Assembly: GCF_010183535.1 (NCBI RefSeq)
Contig: NC_071328.1
Span: 10,602,001-10,666,000, forward strand
Reading direction: 5' to 3'
Source: Caenorhabditis remanei
Taxonomy: Eukaryota > Nematoda > Chromadorea > Rhabditida > Rhabditidae
Length of the DNA stretch: 64,000 nt
A program made the translations under genes and the position numbers. The notes beneath the pieces were generated by a model, which worked only from the letters and a program-made list of their open reading frames with translations, searched no databases and was not told the DNA's origin. Shown here piece after piece: positions 1 through 15,000 of the stretch (positions are counted from its first letter, which is position 1; every line of letters begins with the position of its first letter).

Positions 1-3000
1 TGCTAAAGTTGCTGAAGCAAAGGCACTCATTCCAAAGATCGAAGAAGCTGCCAAGAACGAGCATCTGCCAGCCGATGACAAACCAAAGGCCGAACAACTT
101 GTCTCGAATCTCGAATCATTCGTCAAGGACGTTGAAACTCAAGTTTCCGAGAAACAAGATGAACTCGACAAGTTGAACTACGCAAACGATGCTATCAAGA
201 GACTTGGAGACGCTCTCGACGATGCCGAAAAGACTGTCGTTCCAAGCAATGTGACCGCACTCAACGAGTTCAAGGATCGCATCGCTCCACACATTGCCAC
301 CTTGGTTGAAGCTGTCAAAGAAGTTCCACTCAGTGTTGAGCCTTCAGCAGCTGCTTTGCGTGACCGTGCCGCCAAATTCGTTTCTGATCTTGAGAAGAAC
401 ATCCACAAGACTGGTGACGATGAAAAGCGTGCCGAAGAATTGAAGAACGATGTTGGAAATGCCGTCAACAATGTGGATGATGTGGTTTCAAAATATCACA
501 ATCAAAGTCAGCCACTCGACGTTGCCAAGGAAGATGCCAACAAACTCAAGACTGTCGTTGAACAACTCACCAAGTTGGCCGAGTCTAGCGACAAGATCGA
601 TCCACAAGTCGCCAAGGACATCAAGGACTCCAAGACCAAGGCTAAGGAATTGCTTCAAATTCTCGAAAAATCCATTCCACAAGAGGATGTGATTCGCCGT
701 GAGCAAGCAGAGATTCAAGATCGTCTCAACAATCTGGAGAAGGAGTTGACGAAGGTCGATGAATTCAAGCCAGAGGATGCACTTCCGATTGTTGATCAAC
801 TCGCCGCCGATACCACCACCTTGAAGGCTGTCACAGATTCGAACAACGAGAAGGCTGTCGCTCCAAGCTCGCTCATTTCGCATGACGACTTGGTTGTCGG
901 TCTTCCAGAGAAGGTCTTCCAACTCCAACATGCCATCGATGACAAGAAACAAGCTTTGAACAAGGCTGCAGCTGTCAACGAAATTGCTCCAAAACTCCAA
1001 CTCGTTTCTCAACAACTCCAATCCGTTCCACAAGAAGTACCATCCTCACTTGATGAGCAGAAACAACTTTTGGAGGATGTTGAAAACCAAAAGCACAATT
1101 TGGAGAACTTGCTCGCCAACCTTCCTGAAAACGACCCAGCTGCTGATGAATTGAGACAGAAGAGCCAATGGGATTTGTCGCGACTCAAGGATCTTTTGAA
1201 ACAGCTTGGTTCTGCCGTCGGAGACAAACTTGCCGCTCTTGCCGCTTTCAATGCAGCTCGCAAGAATGCCGAAGACGCTCTTCTTGACATCACCCGCGAA
1301 GATGGAACTGATGATAGCAAGTCGCCAGATGAGCTTATCGACCACCTCACCAAGAAGGAGGAAACTGTTGCCAAGCTTCGTGAAACTGTGGCCGGAGTCA
1401 AGCCAGACGAGCTCGATGAAAAGGAACGAGCCGAGTACAACGATCTGCTTGCAAGACTTGCAACCGCTGCTGATGTTCTCAAGGTAAGACACCACTATTT
1501 TCAATGTTTATATTCAACTTTCATCAACTTTCTGAAAATGTCTAGATTTGAAAAATCACGAAAAAATCATTTGTTTTCTAATTTTCGATCAACTTTTCCA
1601 ATTTTCAACCTATTTTTTTGCAGAACAAGCGTGCCGAGCTCGAGCAAGCAATCAAGGCCAAGGCTGAGGAGAAATCCCTTCACGACGTTGTTGACCGCAT
1701 TGTGTCTCGTCTTGTACCACTCGTTCGTGACGCTGAAGAACTTCGTCACAATGCTGAAGCAGTTCCAACCCAATACGCTCCAAAGGCTGAAGAACTGAAG
1801 AAGGAGGTCGAAGCTGCCAAGTCCATCATCGCCAATGCTCCAGCATCTGATGCTCATGTGCAACAACTTCAACAAGCCGTTGCCACCGCAGAAACCCTCA
1901 TTCCGGACCTCGAGGAGAGAGCCCGTCTCTGGGACGAATTCCTTGTCGCTCGCAACGAAATCGATGCTCTCATTGAAAAACTCCAACAACCACTGGATGC
2001 AGTCGTTGCCAAGCCAAAACGATCAGCTGCAGAAGCCGCTCAAGACGTGGAAAACCTCAAACAAAGCGCTCAACAGCTTGGTGATCTCGATAACAAGATC
2101 ACCAACTTGCAACGCATTTCCGAACTTCTTGATCCACTTGAGAGTGCTTACGCTGATGTTCGATTCTTCGATGTTGACGCCGAACAAACACGTCATCAAT
2201 ACGACGACATTCTCAACGACGTTGCCGCCGAGCTCGAAGATGAAACACTTCTCAAGCAATCTGCCGATCAAGTTGCCAAGGAAATTGACGACATCAGCAA
2301 GATGATTGATTCGACGGATCCAGAAAAATCAATTTTGGATACGATCGCTAAAAGCGATATTCCTGCTCTCAAGGCCCAAATCAATCGAATCAAGGACAGA
2401 ATTGTCAACGCCGACGCTTCTCGCAAGCATGTGACGACTGATCCGAAGATTGCTGAAGATTTGGATAACAAGTTGGCCAAACTCGAAGCTGAACTCGATG
2501 ACGCCATCAAGACTTCTGATGAGCATGACAAGGAGCAACTGATTATCTCACTGAAACTCAACATCTCTCAGTTCGAGCAGTTGCCATTGGATCAGCTCAA
2601 GCCGGATGACTTGAAGACCGCCGAAAAGGAAATCACCAACTCATTGAAGCCAGAGGAAGCCGAACCATTGTTGGCCAAGATTCAAGAACTACGAGATGCA
2701 AAGAGAGCAAATGATGAAGCTCGCTCTGCCGCTCACGACAATCTTGTGACACTTGAGAAAGAAGCTGAGGACGTTACCGCTAAGGAATCAGCCAAAAAGA
2801 AGAAGAAGGACAAGAAGAAGTCTCCACAAGAGATGATTGACGAGCTCAGTGCTAAAGTTGCTGAAGCAAAGGCACTCATTCCAAAGATCGAAGAAGCTGC
2901 CAAGAACGAGCATCTGCCAGCCGATGACAAACCAAAGGCCGAACAACTTGTCTCGAATCTCGAATCATTCGTCAAGGACGTTGAAACTCAAGTTTCCGAG

Positions 3001-6000
3001 AAACAAGATGAACTCGACAAGTTGAACTACGCAAACGATGCTATCAAGAGACTTGGAGACGCTCTCGACGATGCCGAAAAGACTGTCGTTCCAAGCAATG
3101 TGACCGCACTCAACGAGTTCAAGGATCGCATCGCTCCACACATTGCCACCTTGGTTGAAGCTGTCAAAGAAGTTCCACTCAGTGTTGAGCCTTCAGCAGC
3201 TGCTTTGCGTGACCGTGCCGCCAAATTCGTTTCTGATCTTGAGAAGAACATCCACAAGACTGGTGACGATGAAAAGCGTGCCGAAGAATTGAAGAACGAT
3301 GTTGGAAATGCCGTCAACAATGTGGATGATGTGGTTTCAAAATATCACAATCAAAGTCAGCCACTCGACGTTGCCAAGGAAGATGCCAACAAACTCAAGA
3401 CTGTCGTTGAACAACTCACCAAGTTGGCCAAGTCTAGCGACAAGATCGATCCACAAGTCGCCAAGGACATCAAGGACTCCAAGACCAAGGCTAAGGAATT
3501 GCTTCAAATTCTCGAAAAATCCATTCCACAAGAGGATGTGATTCGCCGTGAGCAAGCAGAGATTCAAGATCGTCTCAACAATCTGGAGAAGGAGTTGACG
3601 AAGGTCGATGAATTCAAGCCAGAGGATGCACTTCCGATTGTTGATCAACTCGCCGCCGATACCACCACCTTGAAGGCTGTCACAGATTCGAACAACGAGA
3701 AGGCTGTCGCTCCAAGCTCGCTCATTTCGCATGACGACTTGGTTGTCGGTCTTCCAGAGAAGGTCTTCCAACTCCAACATGCCATCGATGACAAGAAACA
3801 AGCTTTGAACAAGGCTGCAGCTGTCAACGAAATTGCTCCAAAACTCCAACTCGTTTCTCAACAACTCCAATCCGTTCCACAAGAAGTACCATCCTCACTT
3901 GATGAGCAGAAACAACTTTTGGAGGATGTTGAAAACCAAAAGCACAATTTGGAGAACTTGCTCGCCAACCTTCCTGAAAACGACCCAGCTGCTGATGAAT
4001 TGAGACAGAAGAGCCAATGGGATTTGTCGCGACTCAAGGATCTTTTGAAACAGCTTGGTTCTGCCGTCGGAGACAAACTTGCCGCTCTTGCCGCTTTCAA
4101 TGCAGCTCGCAAGAATGCCGAAGACGCTCTTCTTGACATCACCCGCGAAGATGGAACTGATGATAGCAAGTCGCCAGATGAGCTTATCGACCACCTCACC
4201 AAGAAGGAGGAAACTGTTGCCAAGCTTCGTGAAACTGTGGCCGGAGTCAAGCCAGACGAGCTCGATGAAAAGGAACGAGCCGAGTACAACGATCTGCTTG
4301 CAAGACTTGCAACCGCTGCTGATGTTCTCAAGGTAAGACACCACTATTTTCAATGTTTATATTCAACTTTCATCAACTTTCTGAAAATGTCTAGATTTGA
4401 AAAATCACGAAAAAATCATTTGTTTTCTAATTTTCGATCAACTTTTCCAATTTTCAACCTATTTTTTTGCAGAACAAGCGTGCCGAGCTCGAGCAAGCAA
4501 TCAAGGCCAAGGCTGAGGAGAAATCCCTTCACGACGTTGTTGACCGCATTGTGTCTCGTCTTGTACCACTCGTTCGTGACGCTGAAGAACTTCGTCACAA
4601 TGCTGAAGCAGTTCCAACCCAATACGCTCCAAAGGCTGAAGAACTGAAGAAGGAGGTCGAAGCTGCCAAGTCCATCATCGCCAATGCTCCAGCATCTGAT
4701 GCTCATGTGCAACAACTTCAACAAGCCGTTGCCACCGCAGAAACCCTCATTCCGGACCTCGAGGAGAGAGCCCGTCTCTGGGACGAATTCCTTGTCGCTC
4801 GCAACGAAATCGATGCTCTCATTGAAAAACTCCAACAACCACTGGATGCAGTCGTTGCCAAGCCAAAACGATCAGCTGCAGAAGCCGCTCAAGACGTGGA
4901 AAACCTCAAACAAAGCGCTCAACAGCTTGGTGATCTCGATAACAAGATCACCAACTTGCAACGCATTTCCGAACTTCTTGATCCACTTGAGAGTGCTTAC
5001 GCTGATGTTCGATTCTTCGATGTTGACGCCGAGCAAACACGTCATCAATACGACGACGTTCTCAACGACGTTGCCGCCGAGCTCGAAGATGAAACACTTC
5101 TCAAGCAATCTGCCGATCAAGTTGCCAAGGAAATTGACGACATCAGCAAGATGATTGATTCGACGGATCCAGAAAAATCAATTTTGGATACGATCGCTAA
5201 AAGCGATATTCCTGCTCTCAAGGCCCAAATCAATCGAATCAAGGACAGAATTGTCAACGCCGACGCTTCTCGCAAGCATGTGACGACTGATCCGAAGATT
5301 GCTGAAGATTTGGATAACAAGTTGGCCAAACTCGAAGCTGAACTCGATGACGCCATCAAGACTTCTGATGAGCATGACAAGGAGCAACTGATTATCTCAC
5401 TGAAACTCAACATCTCTCAGTTCGAGCAGTTGCCATTGGATCAGCTCAAGCCGGATGACTTGAAGACCGCCGAAAAGGAAATCACCAACTCATTGAAGCC
5501 AGAGGAAGCCGAACCATTGTTGGCCAAGATTCAAGAACTACGAGATGCAAAGAGAGCAAATGATGAAGCTCGCTCTGCCGCTCACGACAATCTTGTGACA
5601 CTTGAGAAAGAAGCTGAGGACGTTACCGCTAAGGAATCAGCCAAAAAGAAGAAGAAGGACAAGAAGAAGTCTCCACAAGAGATGATTGACGAGCTCAGTG
5701 CTAAAGTTGCTGAAGCAAAGGCACTCATTCCAAAGATCGAAGAAGCTGCCAAGAACGAGCATCTGCCAGCCGATGACAAACCAAAGGCCGAACAACTTGT
5801 CTCGAATCTCGAATCATTCGTCAAGGACGTTGAAACTCAAGTTTCCGAGAAACAAGATGAACTCGACAAGTTGAACTACGCAAACGATGCTATCAAGAGA
5901 CTTGGAGACGCTCTCGACGATGCCGAAAAGACTGTCGTTCCAAGCAATGTGACCGCACTCAACGAGTTCAAGGATCGCATCGCTCCACACATTGCCACCT

Positions 6001-9000
6001 TGGTTGAAGCTGTCAAAGAAGTTCCACTCAGTGTTGAGCCTTCAGCAGCTGCTTTGCGTGACCGTGCCGCCAAATTCGTTTCTGATCTTGAGAAGAACAT
6101 CCACAAGACTGGTGACGATGAAAAGCGTGCCGAAGAATTGAAGAACGATGTTGGAAATGCCGTCAACAATGTGGATGATGTGGTTTCAAAATATCACAAT
6201 CAAAGTCAGCCACTCGACGTTGCCAAGGAAGATGCCAACAAACTCAAGACTGTCGTTGAACAACTCACCAAGTTGGCCGAGTCTAGCGACAAGATCGATC
6301 CACAAGTCGCCAAGGACATCAAGGACTCCAAGACCAAGGCTAAGGAATTGCTTCAAATTCTCGAAAAATCCATTCCACAAGAGGATGTGATTCGCCGTGA
6401 GCAAGCAGAGATTCAAGATCGTCTCAACAATCTGGAGAAGGAGTTGACGAAGGTCGATGAATTCAAGCCAGAGGATGCACTTCCGATTGTTGATCAACTC
6501 GCCGCCGATACCACCACCTTGAAGGCTGTCACAGATTCGAACAACGAGAAGGCTGTCGCTCCAAGCTCGCTCATTTCGCATGACGACTTGGTTGTCGGTC
6601 TTCCAGAGAAGGTCTTCCAACTCCAACATGCCATCGATGACAAGAAACAAGCTTTGAACAAGGCTGCAGCTGTCAACGAAATTGCTCCAAAACTCCAACT
6701 CGTTTCTCAACAACTCCAATCCGTTCCACAAGAAGTACCATCCTCACTTGATGAGCAGAAACAACTTTTGGAGGATGTTGAAAACCAAAAGCACAATTTG
6801 GAGAACTTGCTCGCCAACCTTCCTGAAAACGACCCAGCTGCTGATGAATTGAGACAGAAGAGCCAATGGGATTTGTCGCGACTCAAGGATCTTTTGAAAC
6901 AGCTTGGTTCTGCCGTCGGAGACAAACTTGCCGCTCTTGCCGCTTTCAATGCAGCTCGCAAGAATGCCGAAGACGCTCTTCTTGACATCACCCGCGAAGA
7001 TGGAACTGATGATAGCAAGTCGCCAGATGAGCTTATCGATGACCTCACCAAGAAGGAGGAAACTGTTGCCAAGCTTCGTGAAACTGTGGCCGGAGTCAAG
7101 CCAGACGAGCTCGATGAAAAGGAACGAGCCGAGTACAACGATCTGCTTGCAAGACTTGCAACCGCTGCTGATGTTCTCAAGGTAAGACACCACTATTTTC
7201 AATGTTTATATTCAACTTTCATCAACTTTCTGAAAATGTCTAGATTTGAAAAATCACGAAAAAATCATTTGTTTTCTAATTTTCGATCAACTTTTCCAAT
7301 TTTCAACCTATTTTTTTGCAGAACAAGCGTGCCGAGCTCGAGCAAGCAATCAAGGCCAAGGCTGAGGAGAAATCCCTTCACGACGTTGTTGACCGCATTG
7401 TGTCTCGTCTTGTACCACTCGTTCGTGACGCTGAAGAACTTCGTCACAATGCTGAAGCAGTTCCAACCCAATACGCTCCAAAGGCTGAAGAACTGAAGAA
7501 GGAGGTCGAAGCTGCCAAGTCCATCATCGCCAATGCTCCAGCATCTGATGCTCATGTGCAACAACTTCAACAAGCCGTTGCCACCGCAGAAACCCTCATT
7601 CCGGACCTCGAGGAGAGAGCCCGTCTCTGGGACGAATTCCTTGTCGCTCGCAACGAAATCGATGCTCTCATTGAAAAACTCCAACAACCACTGGATGCAG
7701 TCGTTGCCAAGCCAAAACGATCAGCTGCAGAAGCCGCTCAAGACGTGGAAAACCTCAAACAAAGCGCTCAACAGCTTGGTGATCTCGATAACAAGATCAC
7801 CAACTTGCAACGCATTTCCGAACTTCTTGATCCACTTGAGAGTGCTTACGCTGATGTTCGATTCTTCGATGTTGACGCCGAGCAAACACGTCATCAATAC
7901 GACGACGTTCTCAACGACGTTGCCGCCGAGCTCGAAGATGAAACACTTCTCAAGCAATCTGCCGATCAAGTTGCCAAGGAAATTGACGACATCAGCAAGA
8001 TGATTGATTCGACGGATCCAGAAAAATCAATTTTGGATACGATCGCTAAAAGCGATATTCCTGCTCTCAAGGCCCAAATCAATCGAATCAAGGACAGAAT
8101 TGTCAACGCCGACGCTTCTCGCAAGCATGTGACGACTGATCCGAAGATTGCTGAAGATTTGGATAACAAGTTGGCCAAACTCGAAGCTGAACTCGATGAC
8201 GCCATCAAGACTTCTGATGAGCATGACAAGGAGCAACTGATTATCTCACTGAAACTCAACATCTCTCAGTTCGAGCAGTTGCCATTGGATCAGCTCAAGC
8301 CGGATGACTTGAAGACCGCCGAAAAGGAAATCACCAACTCATTGAAGCCAGAGGAAGCCGAACCATTGTTGGCCAAGATTCAAGAACTACGAGATGCAAA
8401 GAGAGCAAATGATGAAGCTCGCTCTGCCGCTCACGACAATCTTGTGACACTTGAGAAAGAAGCTGAGGACGTTACCGCTAAGGAATCAGCCAAAAAGAAG
8501 AAGAAGGACAAGAAGAAGTCTCCACAAGAGATGATTGACGAGCTCAGTGCTAAAGTTGCTGAAGCAAAGGCACTCATTCCAAAGATCGAAGAAGCTGCCA
8601 AGAACGAGCATCTGCCAGCCGATGACAAACCAAAGGCCGAACAACTTGTCTCGAATCTCGAATCATTCGTCAAGGACGTTGAAACTCAAGTTTCCGAGAA
8701 ACAAGATGAACTCGACAAGTTGAACTACGCAAACGATGCTATCAAGAGACTTGGAGACGCTCTCGACGATGCCGAAAAGACTGTCGTTCCAAGCAATGTG
8801 ACCGCACTCAACGAGTTCAAGGATCGCATCGCTCCACACATTGCCACCTTGGTTGAAGCTGTCAAAGAAGTTCCACTCAGTGTTGAGCCTTCAGCAGCTG
8901 CTTTGCGTGACCGTGCCGCCAAATTCGTTTCTGATCTTGAGAAGAACATCCACAAGACTGGTGACGATGAAAAGCGTGCCGAAGAATTGAAGAACGATGT

Positions 9001-12000
9001 TGGAAATGCCGTCAACAATGTGGATGATGTGGTTTCAAAATATCACAATCAAAGTCAGCCACTCGACGTTGCCAAGGAAGATGCCAACAAACTCAAGACT
9101 GTCGTTGAACAACTCACCAAGTTGGCCGAGTCTAGCGACAAGATCGATCCACAAGTCGCCAAGGACATCAAGGACTCCAAGACCAAGGCTAAGGAATTGC
9201 TTCAAATTCTCGAAAAATCCATTCCACAAGAGGATGTGATTCGCCGTGAGCAAGCAGAGATTCAAGATCGTCTCAACAATCTGGAGAAGGAGTTGACGAA
9301 GGTCGATGAATTCAAGCCAGAGGATGCACTTCCGATTGTTGATCAACTCGCCGCCGATACCACCACCTTGAAGGCTGTCACAGATTCGAACAACGAGAAG
9401 GCTGTCGCTCCAAGCTCGCTCATTTCGCATGACGACTTGGTTGTCGGTCTTCCAGAGAAGGTCTTCCAACTCCAACATGCCATCGATGACAAGAAACAAG
9501 CTTTGAACAAGGCTGCAGCTGTCAACGAAATTGCTCCAAAACTCCAACTCGTTTCTCAACAACTCCAATCCGTTCCACAAGAAGTACCATCCTCACTTGA
9601 TGAGCAGAAACAACTTTTGGAGGATGTTGAAAACCAAAAGCACAATTTGGAGAACTTGCTCGCCAACCTTCCTGAAAACGACCCAGCTGCTGATGAATTG
9701 AGACAGAAGAGCCAATGGGATTTGTCGCGACTCAAGGATCTTTTGAAACAGCTTGGTTCTGCCGTCGGAGACAAACTTGCCGCTCTTGCCGCTTTCAATG
9801 CAGCTCGCAAGAATGCCGAAGACGCTCTTCTTGACATCACCCGCGAAGATGGAACTGATGATAGCAAGTCGCCAGATGAGCTTATCGATGACCTCACCAA
9901 GAAGGAGGAAACTGTTGCCAAGCTTCGTGAAACTGTGGCCGGAGTCAAGCCAGACGAGCTCGATGAAAAGGAACGAGCCGAGTACAACGATCTGCTTGCA
10001 AGACTTGCAACCGCTGCTGATGTTCTCAAGGTAAGACACCACTATTTTCAATGTTTATATTCAACTTTCATCAACTTTCTGAAAATGTCTAGATTTGAAA
10101 AATCACGAAAAAATCATTTGTTTTCTAATTTTCGATCAACTTTTCCAATTTTCAACCTATTTTTTTGCAGAACAAGCGTGCCGAGCTCGAGCAAGCAATC
10201 AAGGCCAAGGCTGAGGAGAAATCCCTTCACGACGTTGTTGACCGCATTGTGTCTCGTCTTGTACCACTCGTTCGTGACGCTGAAGAACTTCGTCACAATG
10301 CTGAAGCAGTTCCAACCCAATACGCTCCAAAGGCTGAAGAACTGAAGAAGGAGGTCGAAGCTGCCAAGTCCATCATCGCCAATGCTCCAGCATCTGATGC
10401 TCATGTGCAACAACTTCAACAAGCCGTTGCCACCGCAGAAACCCTCATTCCGGACCTCGAGGAGAGAGCCCGTCTCTGGGACGAATTCCTTGTCGCTCGC
10501 AACGAAATCGATGCTCTCATTGAAAAACTCCAACAACCACTGGATGCAGTCGTTGCCAAGCCAAAACGATCAGCTGCAGAAGCCGCTCAAGACGTGGAAA
10601 ACCTCAAACAAAGCGCTCAACAGCTTGGTGATCTCGATAACAAGATCACCAACTTGCAACGCATTTCCGAACTTCTTGATCCACTTGAGAGTGCTTACGC
10701 TGATGTTCGATTCTTCGATGTTGACGCCGAGCAAACACGTCATCAATACGACGACGTTCTCAACGACGTTGCCGCCGAGCTCGAAGATGAAACACTTCTC
10801 AAGCAATCTGCCGATCAAGTTGCCAAGGAAATTGACGACATCAGCAAGATGATTGATTCGACGGATCCAGAAAAATCAATTTTGGATACGATCGCTAAAA
10901 GCGATATTCCTGCTCTCAAGGCCCAAATCAATCGAATCAAGGACAGAATTGTCAACGCCGACGCTTCTCGCAAGCATGTGACGACTGATCCGAAGATTGC
11001 TGAAGATTTGGATAACAAGTTGGCCAAACTCGAAGCTGAACTCGATGACGCCATCAAGACTTCTGATGAGCATGACAAGGAGCAACTGATTATCTCACTG
11101 AAACTCAACATCTCTCAGTTCGAGCAGTTGCCATTGGATCAGCTCAAGCCGGATGACTTGAAGACCGCCGAAAAGGAAATCACCAACTCATTGAAGCCAG
11201 AGGAAGCCGAACCATTGTTGGCCAAGATTCAAGAACTACGAGATGCAAAGAGAGCAAATGATGAAGCTCGCTCTGCCGCTCACGACAATCTTGTGACACT
11301 TGAGAAAGAAGCTGAGGACGTTACCGCTAAGGAATCAGCCAAAAAGAAGAAGAAGGACAAGAAGAAGTCTCCACAAGAGATGATTGACGAGCTCAGTGCT
11401 AAAGTTGCTGAAGCAAAGGCACTCATTCCAAAGATCGAAGAAGCTGCCAAGAACGAGCATCTGCCAGCCGATGACAAACCAAAGGCCGAACAACTTGTCT
11501 CGAATCTCGAATCATTCGTCAAGGACGTTGAAACTCAAGTTTCCGAGAAACAAGATGAACTCGACAAGTTGAACTACGCAAACGATGCTATCAAGAGACT
11601 TGGAGACGCTCTCGACGATGCCGAAAAGACTGTCGTTCCAAGCAATGTGACCGCACTCAACGAGTTCAAGGATCGCATCGCTCCACACATTGCCACCTTG
11701 GTTGAAGCTGTCAAAGAAGTTCCACTCAGTGTTGAGCCTTCAGCAGCTGCTTTGCGTGACCGTGCCGCCAAATTCGTTTCTGATCTTGAGAAGAACATCC
11801 ACAAGACTGGTGACGATGAAAAGCGTGCCGAAGAATTGAAGAACGATGTTGGAAATGCCGTCAACAATGTGGATGATGTGGTTTCAAAATATCACAATCA
11901 AAGTCAGTCACTCGACGTTGCGAAGGAAGATGCCAACAAACTCAAGACTGTCGTTGAACAACTCACCAAGTTGGCCGAGTCTAGCGACAAGATCGATCCA

Positions 12001-15000
12001 CAAGTCGCCAAGGACATCAAGGACTCCAAGACCAAGGCTAAGGAATTGCTTCAAATTCTCGAAAAATCCATTCCACAAGAGGATGTGATTCGCCGTGAGC
12101 AAGCAGAGATTCAAGATCGTCTCAACAATCTGGAGAAGGAGTTGACGAAGGTCGATGAATTCAAGCCAGAGGATGCACTTCCGATTGTTGATCAACTCGC
12201 CGCCGATACCACCACCTTGAAGGCTGTCACAGATTCGAACAACGAGAAGGCTGTCGCTCCAAGCTCGCTCATTTCGCATGACGACTTGGTTGTCGGTCTT
12301 CCAGAGAAGGTCTTCCAACTCCAACATGCCATCGATGACAAGAAACAAGCTTTGAACAAGGCTGCAGCTGTCAACGAAATTGCTCCAAAACTCCAACTCG
12401 TTTCTCAACAACTCCAATCCGTTCCACAAGAAGTACCATCCTCACTTGATGAGCAGAAACAACTTTTGGAGGATGTTGAAAACCAAAAGCACAATTTGGA
12501 GAACTTGCTCGCCAACCTTCCTGAAAACGACCCAGCTGCTGATGAATTGAGACAGAAGAGCCAATGGGATTTGTCGCGACTCAAGGATCTTTTGAAACAG
12601 CTTGGTTCTGCCGTCGGAGACAAACTTGCCGCTCTTGCCGCTTTCAATGCAGCTCGCAAGAATGCCGAAGACGCTCTTCTTGACATCACCCGCGAAGATG
12701 GAACTGATGATAGCAAGTCGCCAGATGAGCTTATCGATGACCTCACCAAGAAGGAGGAAACTGTTGCCAAGCTTCGTGAAACTGTGGCCGGAGTCAAGCC
12801 AGACGAGCTCGATGAAAAGGAACGAGCCGAGTACAACGATCTGCTTGCAAGACTTGCAACCGCTGCTGATGTTCTCAAGGTAAGACACCACTATTTTCAA
12901 TGTTTATATTCAACTTTCATCAACTTTCTGAAAATGTCTAGATTTGAAAAATCACGAAAAAATCATTTGTTTTCTAATTTTCGATCAACTTTTCCAATTT
13001 TCAACCTATTTTTTTGCAGAACAAGCGTGCCGAGCTCGAGCAAGCAATCAAGGCCAAGGCTGAGGAGAAATCCCTTCACGACGTTGTTGACCGCATTGTG
13101 TCTCGTCTTGTACCACTCGTTCGTGACGCTGAAGAACTTCGTCACAATGCTGAAGCAGTTCCAACCCAATACGCTCCAAAGGCTGAAGAACTGAAGAAGG
13201 AGGTCGAAGCTGCCAAGTCCATCATCGCCAATGCTCCAGCATCTGATGCTCATGTGCAACAACTTCAACAAGCCGTTGCCACCGCAGAAACCCTCATTCC
13301 GGACCTCGAGGAGAGAGCCCGTCTCTGGGACGAATTCCTTGTCGCTCGCAACGAAATCGATGCTCTCATTGAAAAACTCCAACAACCACTGGATGCAGTC
13401 GTTGCCAAGCCAAAACGATCAGCTGCAGAAGCCGCTCAAGACGTGGAAAACCTCAAACAAAGCGCTCAACAGCTTGGTGATCTCGATAACAAGATCACCA
13501 ACTTGCAACGCATTTCCGAACTTCTTGATCCACTTGAGAGTGCTTACGCTGATGTTCGATTCTTCGATGTTGACGCCGAGCAAACACGTCATCAATACGA
13601 CGACGTTCTCAACGACGTTGCCGCCGAGCTCGAAGATGAAACACTTCTCAAGCAATCTGCCGATCAAGTTGCCAAGGAAATTGACGACATCAGCAAGATG
13701 ATTGATTCGACGGATCCAGAAAAATCAATTTTGGATACGATCGCTAAAAGCGATATTCCTGCTCTCAAGGCCCAAATCAATCGAATCAAGGACAGAATTG
13801 TCAACGCCGACGCTTCTCGCAAGCATGTGACGACTGATCCGAAGATTGCTGAAGATTTGGATAACAAGTTGGCCAAACTCGAAGCTGAACTCGATGACGC
13901 CATCAAGACTTCTGATGAGCATGACAAGGAGCAACTGATTATCTCACTGAAACTCAACATCTCTCAGTTCGAGCAGTTGCCATTGGATCAGCTCAAGCCG
14001 GATGACTTGAAGACCGCCGAAAAGGAAATCACCAACTCATTGAAGCCAGAGGAAGCCGAACCATTGTTGGCCAAGATTCAAGAACTACGAGATGCAAAGA
14101 GAGCAAATGATGAAGCTCGCTCTGCCGCTCACGACAATCTTGTGACACTTGAGAAAGAAGCTGAGGACGTTACCGCTAAGGAATCAGCCAAAAAGAAGAA
14201 GAAGGACAAGAAGAAGTCTCCACAAGAGATGATTGACGAGCTCAGTGCTAAAGTTGCTGAAGCAAAGGCACTCATTCCAAAGATCGAAGAAGCTGCCAAG
14301 AACGAGCATCTGCCAGCCGATGACAAACCAAAGGCCGAACAACTTGTCTCGAATCTCGAATCATTCGTCAAGGACGTTGAAACTCAAGTTTCCGAGAAAC
14401 AAGATGAACTCGACAAGTTGAACTACGCAAACGATGCTATCAAGAGACTTGGAGACGCTCTCGACGATGCCGAAAAGACTGTCGTTCCAAGCAATGTGAC
14501 CGCACTCAACGAGTTCAAGGATCGCATCGCTCCACACATTGCCACCTTGGTTGAAGCTGTCAAAGAAGTTCCACTCAGTGTTGAGCCTTCAGCAGCTGCT
14601 TTGCGTGACCGTGCCGCCAAATTCGTTTCTGATCTTGAGAAGAACATCCACAAGACTGGTGACGATGAAAAGCGTGCCGAAGAATTGAAGAACGATGTTG
14701 GAAATGCCGTCAACAATGTGGATGATGTGGTTTCAAAATATCACAATCAAAGTCAGCCACTCGACGTTGCCAAGGAAGATGCCAACAAACTCAAGACTGT
14801 CGTTGAACAACTCACCAAGTTGGCCGAGTCTAGCGACAAGATCGATCCACAAGTCGCCAAGGACATCAAGGACTCCAAGACCAAGGCTAAGGAATTGCTT
14901 CAAATTCTCGAAAAATCCATTCCACAAGAGGATGTGATTCGCCGTGAGCAAGCAGAGATTCAAGATCGTCTCAACAATCTGGAGAAGGAGTTGACGAAGG